This document shows, one piece after another, positions 1 to 8,282 of a DNA stretch of 24,112 bases. Numbering within the stretch: the first letter of the stretch is position 1; every line of letters starts with the position of its first letter. Position numbers and translations under genes: made by a program. This DNA is from Heterobasidion occidentale. Its lineage: Eukaryota; Basidiomycota; Agaricomycetes; Russulales; Bondarzewiaceae. The notes under the pieces were generated by a model, which was not told where the DNA came from, did no database searches, and was given only the letters and a program-made list of their open reading frames with translations. Location of the stretch: NCBI GenBank assembly GCA_039111635.1, contig JBCAQO010000106.1, forward strand, positions 1 to 24,112. Direction: 5' to 3'.

Positions 1-123
1 AACCTAACCTAACCTACATAACCTAACCTAACCTAACCTAACCTAACCTAACCTAACCTAACCTAACCTAACCTAACCAACCTAACTAACCTAACCTAAC
101 CTAACCTAACCTAACTAACCAAC
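1..123. repeat. Telomeric repeat array, (CCTAA)n on + strand
   Basis: This is a nearly pure 5-nt tandem repeat reading CCTAA on the + strand, hence TTAGG on the G-rich strand, as expected for the left end of a chromosome. A few units are variant (a CCTACATAA near 15 and AACCAACCTAACTAACC near 75-95), and the last 15-20 nt before 124 are degenerate (CTAACTAACCAACTTAACC). A pure 5-nt TTAGG unit is best known from arthropods, whereas most fungi use TTAGGG, but every gene in the window is fungal in type. The array is only about 120 nt here because the window or assembly starts inside it. Confidence 0.93.
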
Positions 124-1925
124 TTAACCAATCAGATCCAAGTGTAAAGGATTACACCCATTCCTAAGATCTCCAACATGCACCGTGTTGTTCCCTGAAT
201 GTAAATGGCACTTTGGACAAATAGCTTCCAAGTAATTTCCCCATCTGTACTTCAATCTTTGCCTAAAGTCCAAGTACACGTTCCTCTTCATAATTCCTTT
301 TTGAAATAGTTTCGGGCATGCCAACACATCGTGCTTCCCTACCTTCTCTCCAAACGATAAACAATAAGTGCACCATCCCTCTAGTGCATAAACAATCTCT
401 TTTAACTCCTTATTGTACTCCTCCATGTGAGAGTATCCTTCTTCCGTTCTCCGCTTCGAACACTTGTAAGCCGTCGCAAAGTCTAGAACCTCCGAAGCAC
501 GTCGTTTTCCAAGGCTCGTAGACACTGAATCTGTAGTAGGAAACGGCGTGATCCTAAACTTGCGAAGAATATATGGTTCAGACTCTCCATATGCTTCGCA
601 ATGTGAGCATCGCTCATTTTCCGCGTCATCTAAACAGCAAACACCAACTCCATCAACCCATAGAGTAAACGCATATCGCAAACATGCTCTTGATGACCAA
701 ATAAGCTTGTGCATGTCTATCGCCCCGTTGTGATCCAGATTGCCCTTCGAGGGTCGCCACGATCTAGTGTCCTGCGCAAGAATATAGCAAACACAGACAT
801 GTCCATCTCTTCCTCCTCGATTACATTCTTGAAGACATGATCCTAATCCTGTTGGAGTGTCAACATGCACAACTAGATAGACATCTTGACAGTCTCCACC
901 CTGTCCCATCGCCGAAGTCGCTATAATATCCCCAATCGGATTATTCTTCCAAGCATAAAACATTTCCTCTCTTGCCGCCTCTGTCAGCTTCGTATTGTCT
1001 CCATGGTAAAACGCATTGCCCGTCTCCGACTCAAGTCTTTCGCCCAACTCATATCTTGGCACAAAGAAAATTGAATGATACGGCTGATCCATGTACAACC
1101 AAGTTAACGGTTTAATCCAAGGTCCATGCTCTAAAAGCTCTTGAGTATCATTTTCTTGCGCAAAGGGCAGAGGGTCTAGTGTGGTATCCTCTATTCTATA
1201 AGTGGTCTGTCGCAGTTCAGAAACAACAGAGGCAAGATCAACAGAGGGCCTAAAGGTCTTGAGAACAAATTTGAGATTAGGTCGATTGGTTGTCGTTCGA
1301 ATGATGATAGCATTGTCTGTTAGGTAGAATCGCTCCTTGAGTTCAGGAATAGAACGCGCAGGCATCGTGCCAGAAAGAACAACAAGCTGCATTTCATCAT
1401 GAAAGCGCAGATTAGAGACCGTTCGAAGAGCAAAGCGAAAGTCCGCTTGATACAGTGCAAGCTGTGCTTCGTCAAAGCAAGCGCGTACAATAGGAGTTTG
1501 TTGATGGTGAAGCATGCAAGCCTTTTTGAAGGAGGGCATTGTCGTAGTCTCGGCTGTTGCAAGAATCAGCTGTGTGCCAGATGGAATAATAGGATGGTTG
1601 GCAACAAATTTGTGAAATGGTATCTTCCACTTGGTCAACTTGTCCACATAGTCGGTCATAAGAGAGATCAAAGGAAGAATAACAATGGTGGCCTTGTTGC
1701 GCTCCAGCTGTGAACATAAGATCATAGGAAACGTCTTGCCGCTGCCCATGCCCATCGCCATGATCACATCTTGTTCAAGGTGAAGAAGCGCAAAAAACGC
1801 TTGCCGCTGTTCAGGACAACTCCATGCTCCAGGCCGTGATGGAAAGATATCATGGAAAATATTAAGAGCCGCATGCTCAAAAGCAACGTCTGAATCAGCT
1901 TGAACTCCATGAATGCCACGTCGCA
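124..1925 (-). other. Last TLH exon: RecQ-type helicase core and Cys-rich tail
   Basis: This exon carries a complete superfamily 2 helicase core. Visible motifs in order are: a PEQ glutamine motif near residue 40; Walker A GMGSGKT at about 59-65; LPLISLM (motif Ia); Walker B DEAQ in place of the usual DEAH/DECH; SGTMP (motif III); IIATSAMGQGGD (motif V); and QECNRGGRDG (motif VI, with the RecQ arginine finger pattern). A RecQ-Zn-like cluster follows (C...WVDG...C...C-x2-C), then a second Cys/His region (C-x2-C...H-x4-C and a final CPKCH). The exon has no ATG of its own; it is entered through the 1926-1981 intron (GTAAGC donor, TTTAAAG acceptor). The stop is the TAA at 124-126, inside telomere-like GGTTAAGTTGG, so the native C-terminus may have been longer. 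Confidence 0.9.
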
Positions 1926-4900
1926 CTTTAAACAGTAATTTGTTTTAAGCAACATTCAAGCATGTTAAGTAATTCGCTTACCTATTTCTTGTTCTTCGCT
2001 TTCCTCATCAGTGTTGTCGTCTCCTTCAATAGGCACCTCTCTGATATCTGATGGTATATCATACTCTTCTGGGTTTGCATACATGTTCTCTTCATCTATT
2101 TGGATATCAGTGATAAGTTGTGCTATAAGGATAAATCTTGTCTACCATCGTCATCTTCATCTTGCTGCATTGAAGAAGGGCCAGATGGTATGTGCAAGCC
2201 ACCCACTATAAATACTTTTAATCAGCTATCTTACTTGAGATTAAGTATTACCCACAATCAGGCATTGATATAGAGGCCTCATCTTGAACTTGTGGTCGAT
2301 AGAGTCCTGCTGTAGCTTTAACTTGTTCCAAAGCATTGCTCAAAATACCCGACGATAGATCCTTCATTTCATCAATTGTTCTAGTTAGCCTGTTTTCAAA
2401 CGCTGCCTCATTTTTCTTCATGCTTTCGTTATGTGCTTGTTTGATCTCCGCAAGTCCTTGGTCAATCTTGGTCGTAATCAAGGGACCCAGTTGCTGCATA
2501 AGCTGAGTGACAATATCACCGGTATCAATGGTTGCGACTGCGGTTGAAGGAGCGAGTGTAGGAGTGGAATTAGTCGACTTGGTTGGCTTGTAACTGTCCC
2601 AGCCATCGATCGCCTTCTTGTAGTGTATAAATTGACCACCAGGAACAATATGCAACACTCGCTGAAAGTCTCCGCTGTAGTCCAGATATAAAGGAAGAAC
2701 CTCCTCCGCAATTTTCCCTTCAATGATCTCATTGCTGATGGCGTAGTGTTCTCTTGCAACTTTAGCTGTGTGACCTGCTTGAAGAGCACCAATGGTATCT
2801 CCCTCGTCTGATTCTATTAAGTGCTCGATAGGTCGGCAATGATGACGGCGAAAAGCAACATTGATGTGACGGTACGCATTGACATTCATCGGCCAACCCA
2901 GTGTCTCTTCCTTTCGACTATGGCGGCCCATAAGAGTGGTGATGGTCTTGGCCTCAAAATCACTGTCATAGTTGACAAACAAGCGATCGCGATATCGTCG
3001 AACGCAATCAGGACTGCTTTTCATGACAATCGCTGCTAACCGCAATGCAAATGGACGAAGAATAGCATGGTCTTGAATCATGAGATCGGCTGTATGGGCA
3101 GGAAGTGAAGTAGGAATTGCTTTGTCGTGGCCTTCAATGGCAGTACGCTTGGTGTAATACCGCATCAGAGTAACATGTTTGTCCAGTATCAGACAGCTGC
3201 GCTTGTCACGAGTCAAAGTATTGCGTAGATTAGAGGCACCAAGTTCACTGATTCGGCTTGCGGCTCCACCTAGTACCTCAATCGAAAGGACTTGTTGTGC
3301 TTCAAATTCCGCATAATGATGTAGCCATTCTTTGCAATACCGCTCGTTCCAGATAATTGTCCCGTCTTCTGAAAGCCTGTAACAAACTTGGCGCGTACTT
3401 GAGGAGTTATAAGAACTGCATTCAGCATACGATCTTGATCTCCAAAGATTTCGCGGTTGCGAGGATGGTCCAAATAGCAATAGCCTACTTCGCGGTTGGA
3501 AGGATCGTCATGAATGGTGTCGTACTTGCACCGCAGCTTCATCCCTTCAAATAGCCTCTCGAATGATGTCTTTTGAGCATGCATGATTGACCTTGCCATT
3601 GCACGTAGCCCATCTAACGTGACCTTTTCACCATGATAGAGCATCTCTGTATGATGTTCATGATCTGTCCACCAAATGCGCATTTCTCCCATAGTTGCAT
3701 GTGCAATTGCGCTGGCAAGGTGCTGTAACGACCTGATGCTATTGAACGTGCTTTCTTCGCCCTCGGTTGTCCACTTGGCCAAGGAAGCAAAGGCCACATC
3801 ATCTGATTGGATACGATGGCCTTGTGGATCCAAAACTAGCTGTCGTACTTTGTGACAAATAACCAGACGAATGATGTACGTGAGACGTGCAAGTGTTTGT
3901 GTGCAGCTAGGTGCCGGTTTGAATGCGCCTTTGTTGTTGATCATTGATAACGCTATCCAGCGCATGACAGGATCTTGTAGGTTTTGACCAGTCGCAGGCT
4001 CCCATGATGTTGTGAACAAATCTAGCAGAATTGGATCGATTGCAGCAGAAATAAGCTTGTGGTCCTTGGTTGTAAGAGCCTGACGGAGATGATGGAGATG
4101 CTGCTCAAGCGCTGGAGTGGTTGTGAGCTTGTATGAGTCCGTCGGCTTGGCACGAAGATAGGCTGCAAGGATTGAGATGATGGGAACCATATATGACTCA
4201 AGAGTTTCATCAAGAAGATGGTCACTGAAAGGTGTATGATTCAAGCTATTATCAAGTATCAGTATCAAGTTGTTAGAAATTGTAAGGAATAGCTTACCCA
4301 GTTGCACGATCTTCCGTATTGACCTTTTTTCTAACCAGGTCTGAGATAAGGCCAAGCTCCACAGTCATTGATCGCAACAGATAAAGAAGACCAGATTTTA
4401 GCACAGGAAACTCTGTGTGAATGGGAGCAGCGCCAAGCTTGTGAAGAAAGATAAAATCTTGTCCCTCAAAGTGAAGGTGCCAGCCAACTTTGTTAAGAAA
4501 TGGATCTACCAATCGACGATCAGTTTCCGCATGAACATCAAGAGCCATAAGATCATCAAGCATAGTCTTGACAGAACGAAGAATGTCTTCATGTGGACGA
4601 GTGACTTGTGAGCGAGGGATGACTGGAAAGTATCGGTGATTAAAACTGTTCCAGCGCTGAATATAAGTGATTGCCATGCTCCAGGAAGAGATATGTCTTT
4701 GTGGTCACGCTGATGATGATCCTTGGCTGACTTGGGTGTTCCGCGATAGACACCACAGCCATCAACATCGCACCTATAACCTTGAATACACTTGAGCCCT
4801 TCATATTGAATGCAGAGGTCCTTTGGCTGATTGGGATAATCATAGGAGAGATCCCTGTCATTAACTGCCTGAATAAAAGCATTCTCATCAAAAGGCTTGC

Positions 4901-5831
4901 GACCCCAGTCATGCGTGTTTTGAAGATGAGCATGAACAGTTTCAGGAGTGACGATGATACCGCAAGAAATACAAAGGAGGGCGCCAAGACGGATGTTGCA
5001 AACAAGACCATACTCGCTAAAGATAGGAACTGATTCAAGCTATAAATTATCAATCAGTTATTATTTGAGATAGTTGTTCAATAAAAAGGCACCTCATCAA
5101 ACACTGGAATATTTGATTGGCCATTGAGGAAATCTATGTCTGGCTCTGAACTCTGTTGTTACTTATTAATATATTAAAATCAGCACAATCAATTAATTTA
5201 TAATACCTCATACTGGTCCACAATAACTTCAGGTTCTACTGGCTGCATTACGATGTCTTCCTCTTGAGGTACGACGTCTTGTTCTTGTTGCGCAGCAGTA
5301 TCACCGTTGTCAGACTGGACTAGTAAAGAAGAGTGTGAATGATGAGAAGCCGTCGTAGAAATTGTATGGTTCATGTTCCCAACAACTGTGGACAATGGAG
5401 GAATAGACAACTAGATAAATGATTAGCTTTACAGTTTAATTCTAACTGATATGATGCTTACGTTTGGGATAGGATAGTTGATGGGCAAATCTTTAACGCG
5501 TTTAGGTAAGTGCAATGGATCAACTATGGTTCCAGCCTGATAATTACAATTTGAGAATTTAATTGATCAAACTTAAAAGACTACCAACCTTGAATGGAAT
5601 TATAGGCTCAGAGCCACACCATGTACTCTTCATTTTAATCATATGATCTGCAAGAGCCTTTTCTCTTTTGAAAATTCCAGGAAAAATAGCATGGTTATCT
5701 GCACTACATTGGCAATAGTAGTTGCCATCAGCATATTTGAAGATAAAGATCCGGCCTTCACTGCTTGTTAGTTCAAACCATGGTCCTGTGCCATCAGATT
5801 TGGCCTTGATCTTATAAAGATTTGCAGACAT
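124..5831 (-). CDS. Telomere-linked RecQ-like helicase gene (TLH), nine exons, two frameshifts
   Basis: This is a single long gene read from 5831 towards the telomere. I assembled nine exons from GT...AG introns that keep phase: 5831-5589, 5536-5462, 5410-5207, 5152-5093, 5039-4298, 4245-2256, 2205-2146, 2095-1982 and 1925-124. The introns are 52, 51, 54, 53, 52, 50, 50 and 56 nt, several with a CTAAC/CTGAT/CTTAAC branch-like motif. Spliced length is 5290 nt; adding one lost base at each of two frameshifts (about 4690-4715 and 3370-3385) gives 1764 whole codons. Order of parts: zinc-finger-like segments, a tyrosine-recombinase-like core, an acidic linker, a RecQ helicase with cysteine-rich tail. 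Fungal TLH genes sit at chromosome ends, as here. The start at 5831 is the only ATG in frame before the first clear homology. Function is inferred to be 3'-5' DNA unwinding at telomeres. The frameshifts suggest a pseudogene, or assembly errors. The C-terminus is probably cut by the telomere. Confidence 0.82.
2256..4245 (-). other. TLH central exon: tyrosine-recombinase-like domain with a -1 frameshift
   Basis: The first half reads in one frame to a conserved-looking GYCYLDHPRN segment and on to AKFVTGF. The family-like continuation (EDGTIIWNERY, then SRISELG...YYTKR...) is in the -1 frame, so one base has been lost near 3370-3385. A 62-nt GTATGC...TTTCAG intron could also switch frame, but it would delete a segment that looks conserved. 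The second half resembles a tyrosine recombinase: an R-I-x-E-L box, a Y-x-K, an RHINVAF box where H-x-x-R is expected, and AGH-x7-HYA at the end. The catalytic H-x-x-R is not intact as I align it. After it comes a low-complexity, partly helical stretch to the GTGGGT donor at 2255. The recombinase link is inference from motif order; membership of the TLH family is firmer. Confidence 0.65.
4298..5831 (-). other. TLH N-terminal exons with three zinc-finger-like motifs and a frameshift
   Basis: Five exons encode the amino-terminal part. Exon 1 (81 codons) holds a YYCQC...H cluster, as in short C-x-C...H modules. Exons 2-4 are linker, including a Gln/Glu-rich stretch around 5220-5300. Exon 5 carries two finger-like motifs: C-x2-C-x11-H-x4-H near 4975-4910, and C-x4-C followed by an H-rich H...H end near 4770-4710. 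The frame then changes by -1 between the HQRDHKDI and YIQRWNSFNHRYFPV segments (about 4690-4715), with no room for an intron, so one base appears lost. It continues to a SDLVRKKVNTEDRATG end at the 4297 GTAAGC donor. All junctions of exons 1-4 are phase 0, which supports the model. DNA binding at telomeres is inference. Confidence 0.7.
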
Positions 5832-5928
5832 ATTATGAATGTCTAAAACAAAACTAAAGTCAGCATTTAAGATATCATACAAAGGCAAAAATTGAAAAAA
5901 GGAAAGTGCTTTCCACACTAAACACAGT

Positions 5929-6042
5929 GCTTAGTCAGGGGGGTATGTTACTTCCCCCCCCTGACTAAGCTTGCTCAGGCTTTTTTTCAACTCAAGCAAG
6001 CTTAGTCAGGGGGGTAAGTCACATCCCCCCCCTGACTAAGCC
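5929..6042. repeat. Pair of G-run/C-run inverted repeats upstream of TLH
   Basis: There are two almost identical palindromes, 5929-5970 and 6000-6042. Each has the arm GCTTAGTCAGGGGGG, a 10-nt loop, and CCCCCCCCTGACTAAGC. Between them an AAGCTTGCT / AGCAAGCTT pair makes a larger nested inverted repeat. They begin about 100 nt upstream of the TLH start codon. They could be remnants of miniature inverted-repeat elements or a structured 5' region. I saw no obvious target duplication. Confidence 0.8.
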
Positions 6043-6282
6043 TTTCTCACATTTTAGTTAGGAGAGTGGTACCACCTCCCAAAGCATGAGAATAAAATCT
6101 GATTTTTTTTCGAAATTAAGATTGAAATAATGACTTACAGGATGATGGTGGTTTGAAGTCAAGAAAAAAAGTCACATATGTCACAGCTTCGAGTGTTTAT
6201 ATAGCAAAGAGGCTATTTGTGCTTATTTGGCTAAACATGTGACTTAGGCCAGTCTATCGGCAGTGCTCCTTCATGTCATAAA

Positions 6283-6330
6283 TTGCTTATGTCAGGGGGG
6301 GGATGTACCTCCCCCCCCTTATGTAATAAG
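6283..6330. repeat. Third G8/C8 palindrome
   Basis: A core of eight G, then ATGTACCT, then eight C is nearly palindromic. It is flanked by TTATGTCA on the left and TTATGTAATAAG on the right. It resembles the two hairpins at 5929-6042 in design but has different arm sequence. Confidence 0.65.
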
Positions 6331-6337
6331 TCAAAAT

Positions 6338-6545
6338 TTCGAAAAGGTGCGTTTTCGTAACAGATTTCCATATGTGTTGACGGAATTCAAAAATTCTCAA
6401 TATTAAGCAAGGAATTTGCCTTTTTCAAAAAAATAGCCGGCGCTTTTGCGGTGACATAGAATTTTATATTTTCGAACTTTTGCAATATGGTGCGCTTCCG
6501 TGGTAGAATCCCAGATGTATCGATAGAATTCACAAATTCTTCTTA
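6338..6545. repeat. Diverged direct duplication in AT-rich spacer
   Basis: The stretch 6338-6402 (TTCGAAAAGGTGCGTTTTCGT, then GAATTCAAAAATTCT) is matched about 130 nt later by 6468-6542 (a related TTCGAAC...GGTGCGCTTCCGT, then GAATTCACAAATTCT). Similarity is partial, with small indels. The spacer 5971-6594 otherwise holds no ORF or RNA gene that I recognise. Confidence 0.5.
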
Positions 6546-6609
6546 CAGAGCTAGAAAATCATGAGTTTCAAAAACATAGCTGACAGTGTAAAGGTCAGAC
6601 ATGGTACAC

Positions 6610-6942
6610 TTGTTCAATTCTTGTTTGGCAATCTTGATTGTGGATTCGATGAACTGGTATGAAGCCCAAAAGACCTCCTTTCATAGTCTTGTGCATTGGG
6701 ATGCGCCGCAGAACACAGTACAGACCAAAAGCGAAACGAAAACGAAAACGAAACGAAAATAAAACTGAGTTAGAGCAGAGCGCCAAGTTCTTGCTCGGCA
6801 GTCTTGATTGTGGAAACCATGGACTGGGATGAAGCCTCAAAGGTCATACAAGGTGGTCTCGTGCTTTGAAACATCCCGCGAAAGGCAGGACAGACCAAAA
6901 GCGAAACGAAAACGAAAACGAAACGAAAACGAAACGAAAACG
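6610..6942. repeat. Two-copy 170-bp tandem repeat ending in CGAAAA/CGAAA tracts
   Basis: TCTTGATTGTGGA occurs at 6632 and 6802, and CAGACCAAAAGCGAAACG at 6721 and 6891; both pairs are exactly 170 nt apart. Each copy ends in an irregular run of CGAAA and CGAAAA units, longer in the second copy (to about 6942). On the minus strand the tracts translate as a repetitive FRFRFRF tail in spurious ORFs. The left edge lies near the end of the AT-rich spacer. Confidence 0.8.
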
Positions 6943-8225
6943 CTGCTTATCAGGGTGATAAGCGGAAATAAGGTAGATAGCTGAGTCGGGCGCTGGCGGA
7001 TTGGATTTCTTCTACCAATGTGTGGATGCGCTCCTTCAGGTCCATTATCTCGAGGATGGTGTGGAGTCGGCGGATCTCTTGGTTGAGTTCTTCTAGGACT
7101 GCTTCGCCTGGGTTGAGGGGTTGCCCTTGTTCTCTGGCTCCCTCGTCCCTCATTCCTCCTGTACCTTGGAGGGTGTTCCTCATTGCTGCCTCCTGCGTCC
7201 TGCCCGGTGGATTGTCCTGCCGATACGGGAGGAAGGGCCTCTCGGTCCCTTCGTGCCTGTCGTTGGACCGTAGCCCAGACGTATTCGGTCTGGGTGGATG
7301 CGTCTCGACTACTTGTAGCTGGTATCGCTCTGCTAGCTTCGCTCCATGGTTGGACGCGGAATGGGTCAATCCGAACGGGATGGACAGGATGGGAGGAGTG
7401 TCTTGTGTCGGTGCGCGAGATGAGGGCGGGTAGGAGTTCCAGATTGATGAAGGAGGAGAACTCGTCCGGATGAATGAGTAGGGCGTAAGCCCCATTATTT
7501 CCTCGGGCGTACCAGGAGGCGGCTCTATGATCATCTGCATAGGCCAGAAGCCTGACCTGGTCGCTCGCGTCAGCGAGGCGTCGGGGAATGTCGTCGCTCT
7601 CGCTTCCTGGTTGCCCTGCGAAGAAGTTAGCGAGCCTTTGTAAGGCCAGCGCTGTGGCCATCTGAATTACCGCGGAGATGGTGGTGCGTTGGAGTAGAGC
7701 GTCTCCTAGTCCTTCCAACTCTCCGGGGTGCAGATCTCGACTACTGGTAGGGGGCCCTCTGGTCCGGGTAGCTGATGCACCAGCCGTTGCTGGTTCTTGT
7801 ACACCTGCCTCAACAGTTGTAGGCGATGCCAGGTCCGAAGGGTTTCCTGGTCTTCTTCCGCCTCTCGTTTCCTGTCTTGCGTCTCCTTGAGCCAACGCTG
7901 TCGTCGGTCGCGGAGGCGTTGACGGAGCACGCCTTCCCTCCGCTTGACGTCCTTCATCGTGCTCGTCATGAGTTCTCTCAAACCGTGGTGAGGTTCCGGA
8001 ACTCGTTCGATCTTCGGCGGCGAACGCGGTTTGGTGGACGATGATTGGTATGGAAATTCCTTCTGGAGTCTCTGGGCGGCTGCTTCGGCTAGGGCGTCCA
8101 GTGTCGGGGTTGGCCACGGCCAGAACGATGTCTGGCGATGGGTTTCTTGAAGGGGAGGAGGTAGTTCCATCACTGATGAGCATGGCACGTCCAGGGGAGT
8201 AGTTCAAGGAGGAGTGGTCGGACAT
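6837..8225 (-). CDS. Unrecognised ORF downstream of pol, frame-disrupted (ORF3)
   Basis: One frame is open for 462 codons from a true ATG at 8225, but convincing protein-like sequence moves between frames. It begins in this frame (NYSPGRAMLISDGTTSSPSR). A charged, helix-like stretch rich in Arg, Gln and Glu lies in a second frame (about 8000-7740). This frame resumes with LQRLANFFAGQ and HPDEFSSFINLELLPALIS. A coiled-coil-like end (LEELNQEIRRLHTILEIMD) lies in a third frame and stops at 6950. I read this as one protein with several indels, or overlapping or spliced reading. No family is recognised. It lies 58 nt after the pol stop, on the same strand, so it could be an extra retroelement ORF, or a separate gene with its own TATA box at 8270-8277. 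The 462-codon frame's last 40 residues come from the CGAAAA repeats and are probably not real. Confidence 0.4.
   Translation of the reverse strand: MSDHSSLNYSPGRAMLISDGTTSSPSRNPSPDIVLAVANPDTGRPSRSSRPETPEGISIPIIVHQTAFAAEDRTSSGTSPRFERTHDEHDEGRQAEGRRAPSTPPRPTTALAQGDARQETRGGRRPGNPSDLASPTTVEAGVQEPATAGASATRTRGPPTSSRDLHPGELEGLGDALLQRTTISAVIQMATALALQRLANFFAGQPGSESDDIPRRLADASDQVRLLAYADDHRAASWYARGNNGAYALLIHPDEFSSFINLELLPALISRTDTRHSSHPVHPVRIDPFRVQPWSEASRAIPATSSRDASTQTEYVWATVQRQARRDREALPPVSAGQSTGQDAGGSNEEHPPRYRRNEGRGSQRTRATPQPRRSSPRRTQPRDPPTPHHPRDNGPEGAHPHIGRRNPIRQRPTQLSTLFPLITLISSVFVSFSFRFRFRFAFGLSCLSRDVSKHETTLYDL
6945..6963. terminator. Perfect 8-bp hairpin over the ORF3 stop codon
   Basis: GCTTATCA-GGG-TGATAAGC is a perfect inverted repeat with a 3-nt loop. 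It contains the stop codon of the coiled-coil-like frame at 6950-6952. Its role is unknown; a 3'-end structure is a guess. Confidence 0.35.
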
Positions 8226-8269
8226 GTACTGGGGAGGATTCTTGCTTTGGAAGAGGGGGGGTGTTTCCC

Positions 8270-8277
8270 TTTTTATA
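8270..8277 (-). promoter_or_regulatory. TATA-like box before ORF3
   Basis: The minus strand reads GATATAAAAAGGGAAAC here, with TATAAAAA about 45 nt upstream of the ORF3 ATG at 8225 and immediately after the pol stop. It suggests, but does not prove, separate transcription of ORF3. Confidence 0.35.
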
Positions 8278-8282
8278 TCTTT

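Noticed and set aside
1..123. TTAGG telomere taken as evidence for an arthropod
   Set aside because: Fungal-type TLH, Tnp2-like and chromovirus genes with about 50-nt introns outweigh the repeat alone.
3367..3447. A 54-nt or 62-nt intron (GTATGC donor) to explain the frame change in TLH
   Set aside because: The 54-nt version does not change frame. The 62-nt version does, but it would remove a segment that looks conserved in the family, so a one-base loss is preferred.
6354..6362. TTTTCGTAACAG read as the edge of a 3' LTR
   Set aside because: Only the CGTAACA matches the LTR terminus; none of the neighbouring LTR sequence is present.
7020..8044. Plus-strand open frames opposite ORF3
   Set aside because: They are antisense to protein-like sequence, rich in Ser/Arg/Cys from GC-rich composition, with no recognisable motif.
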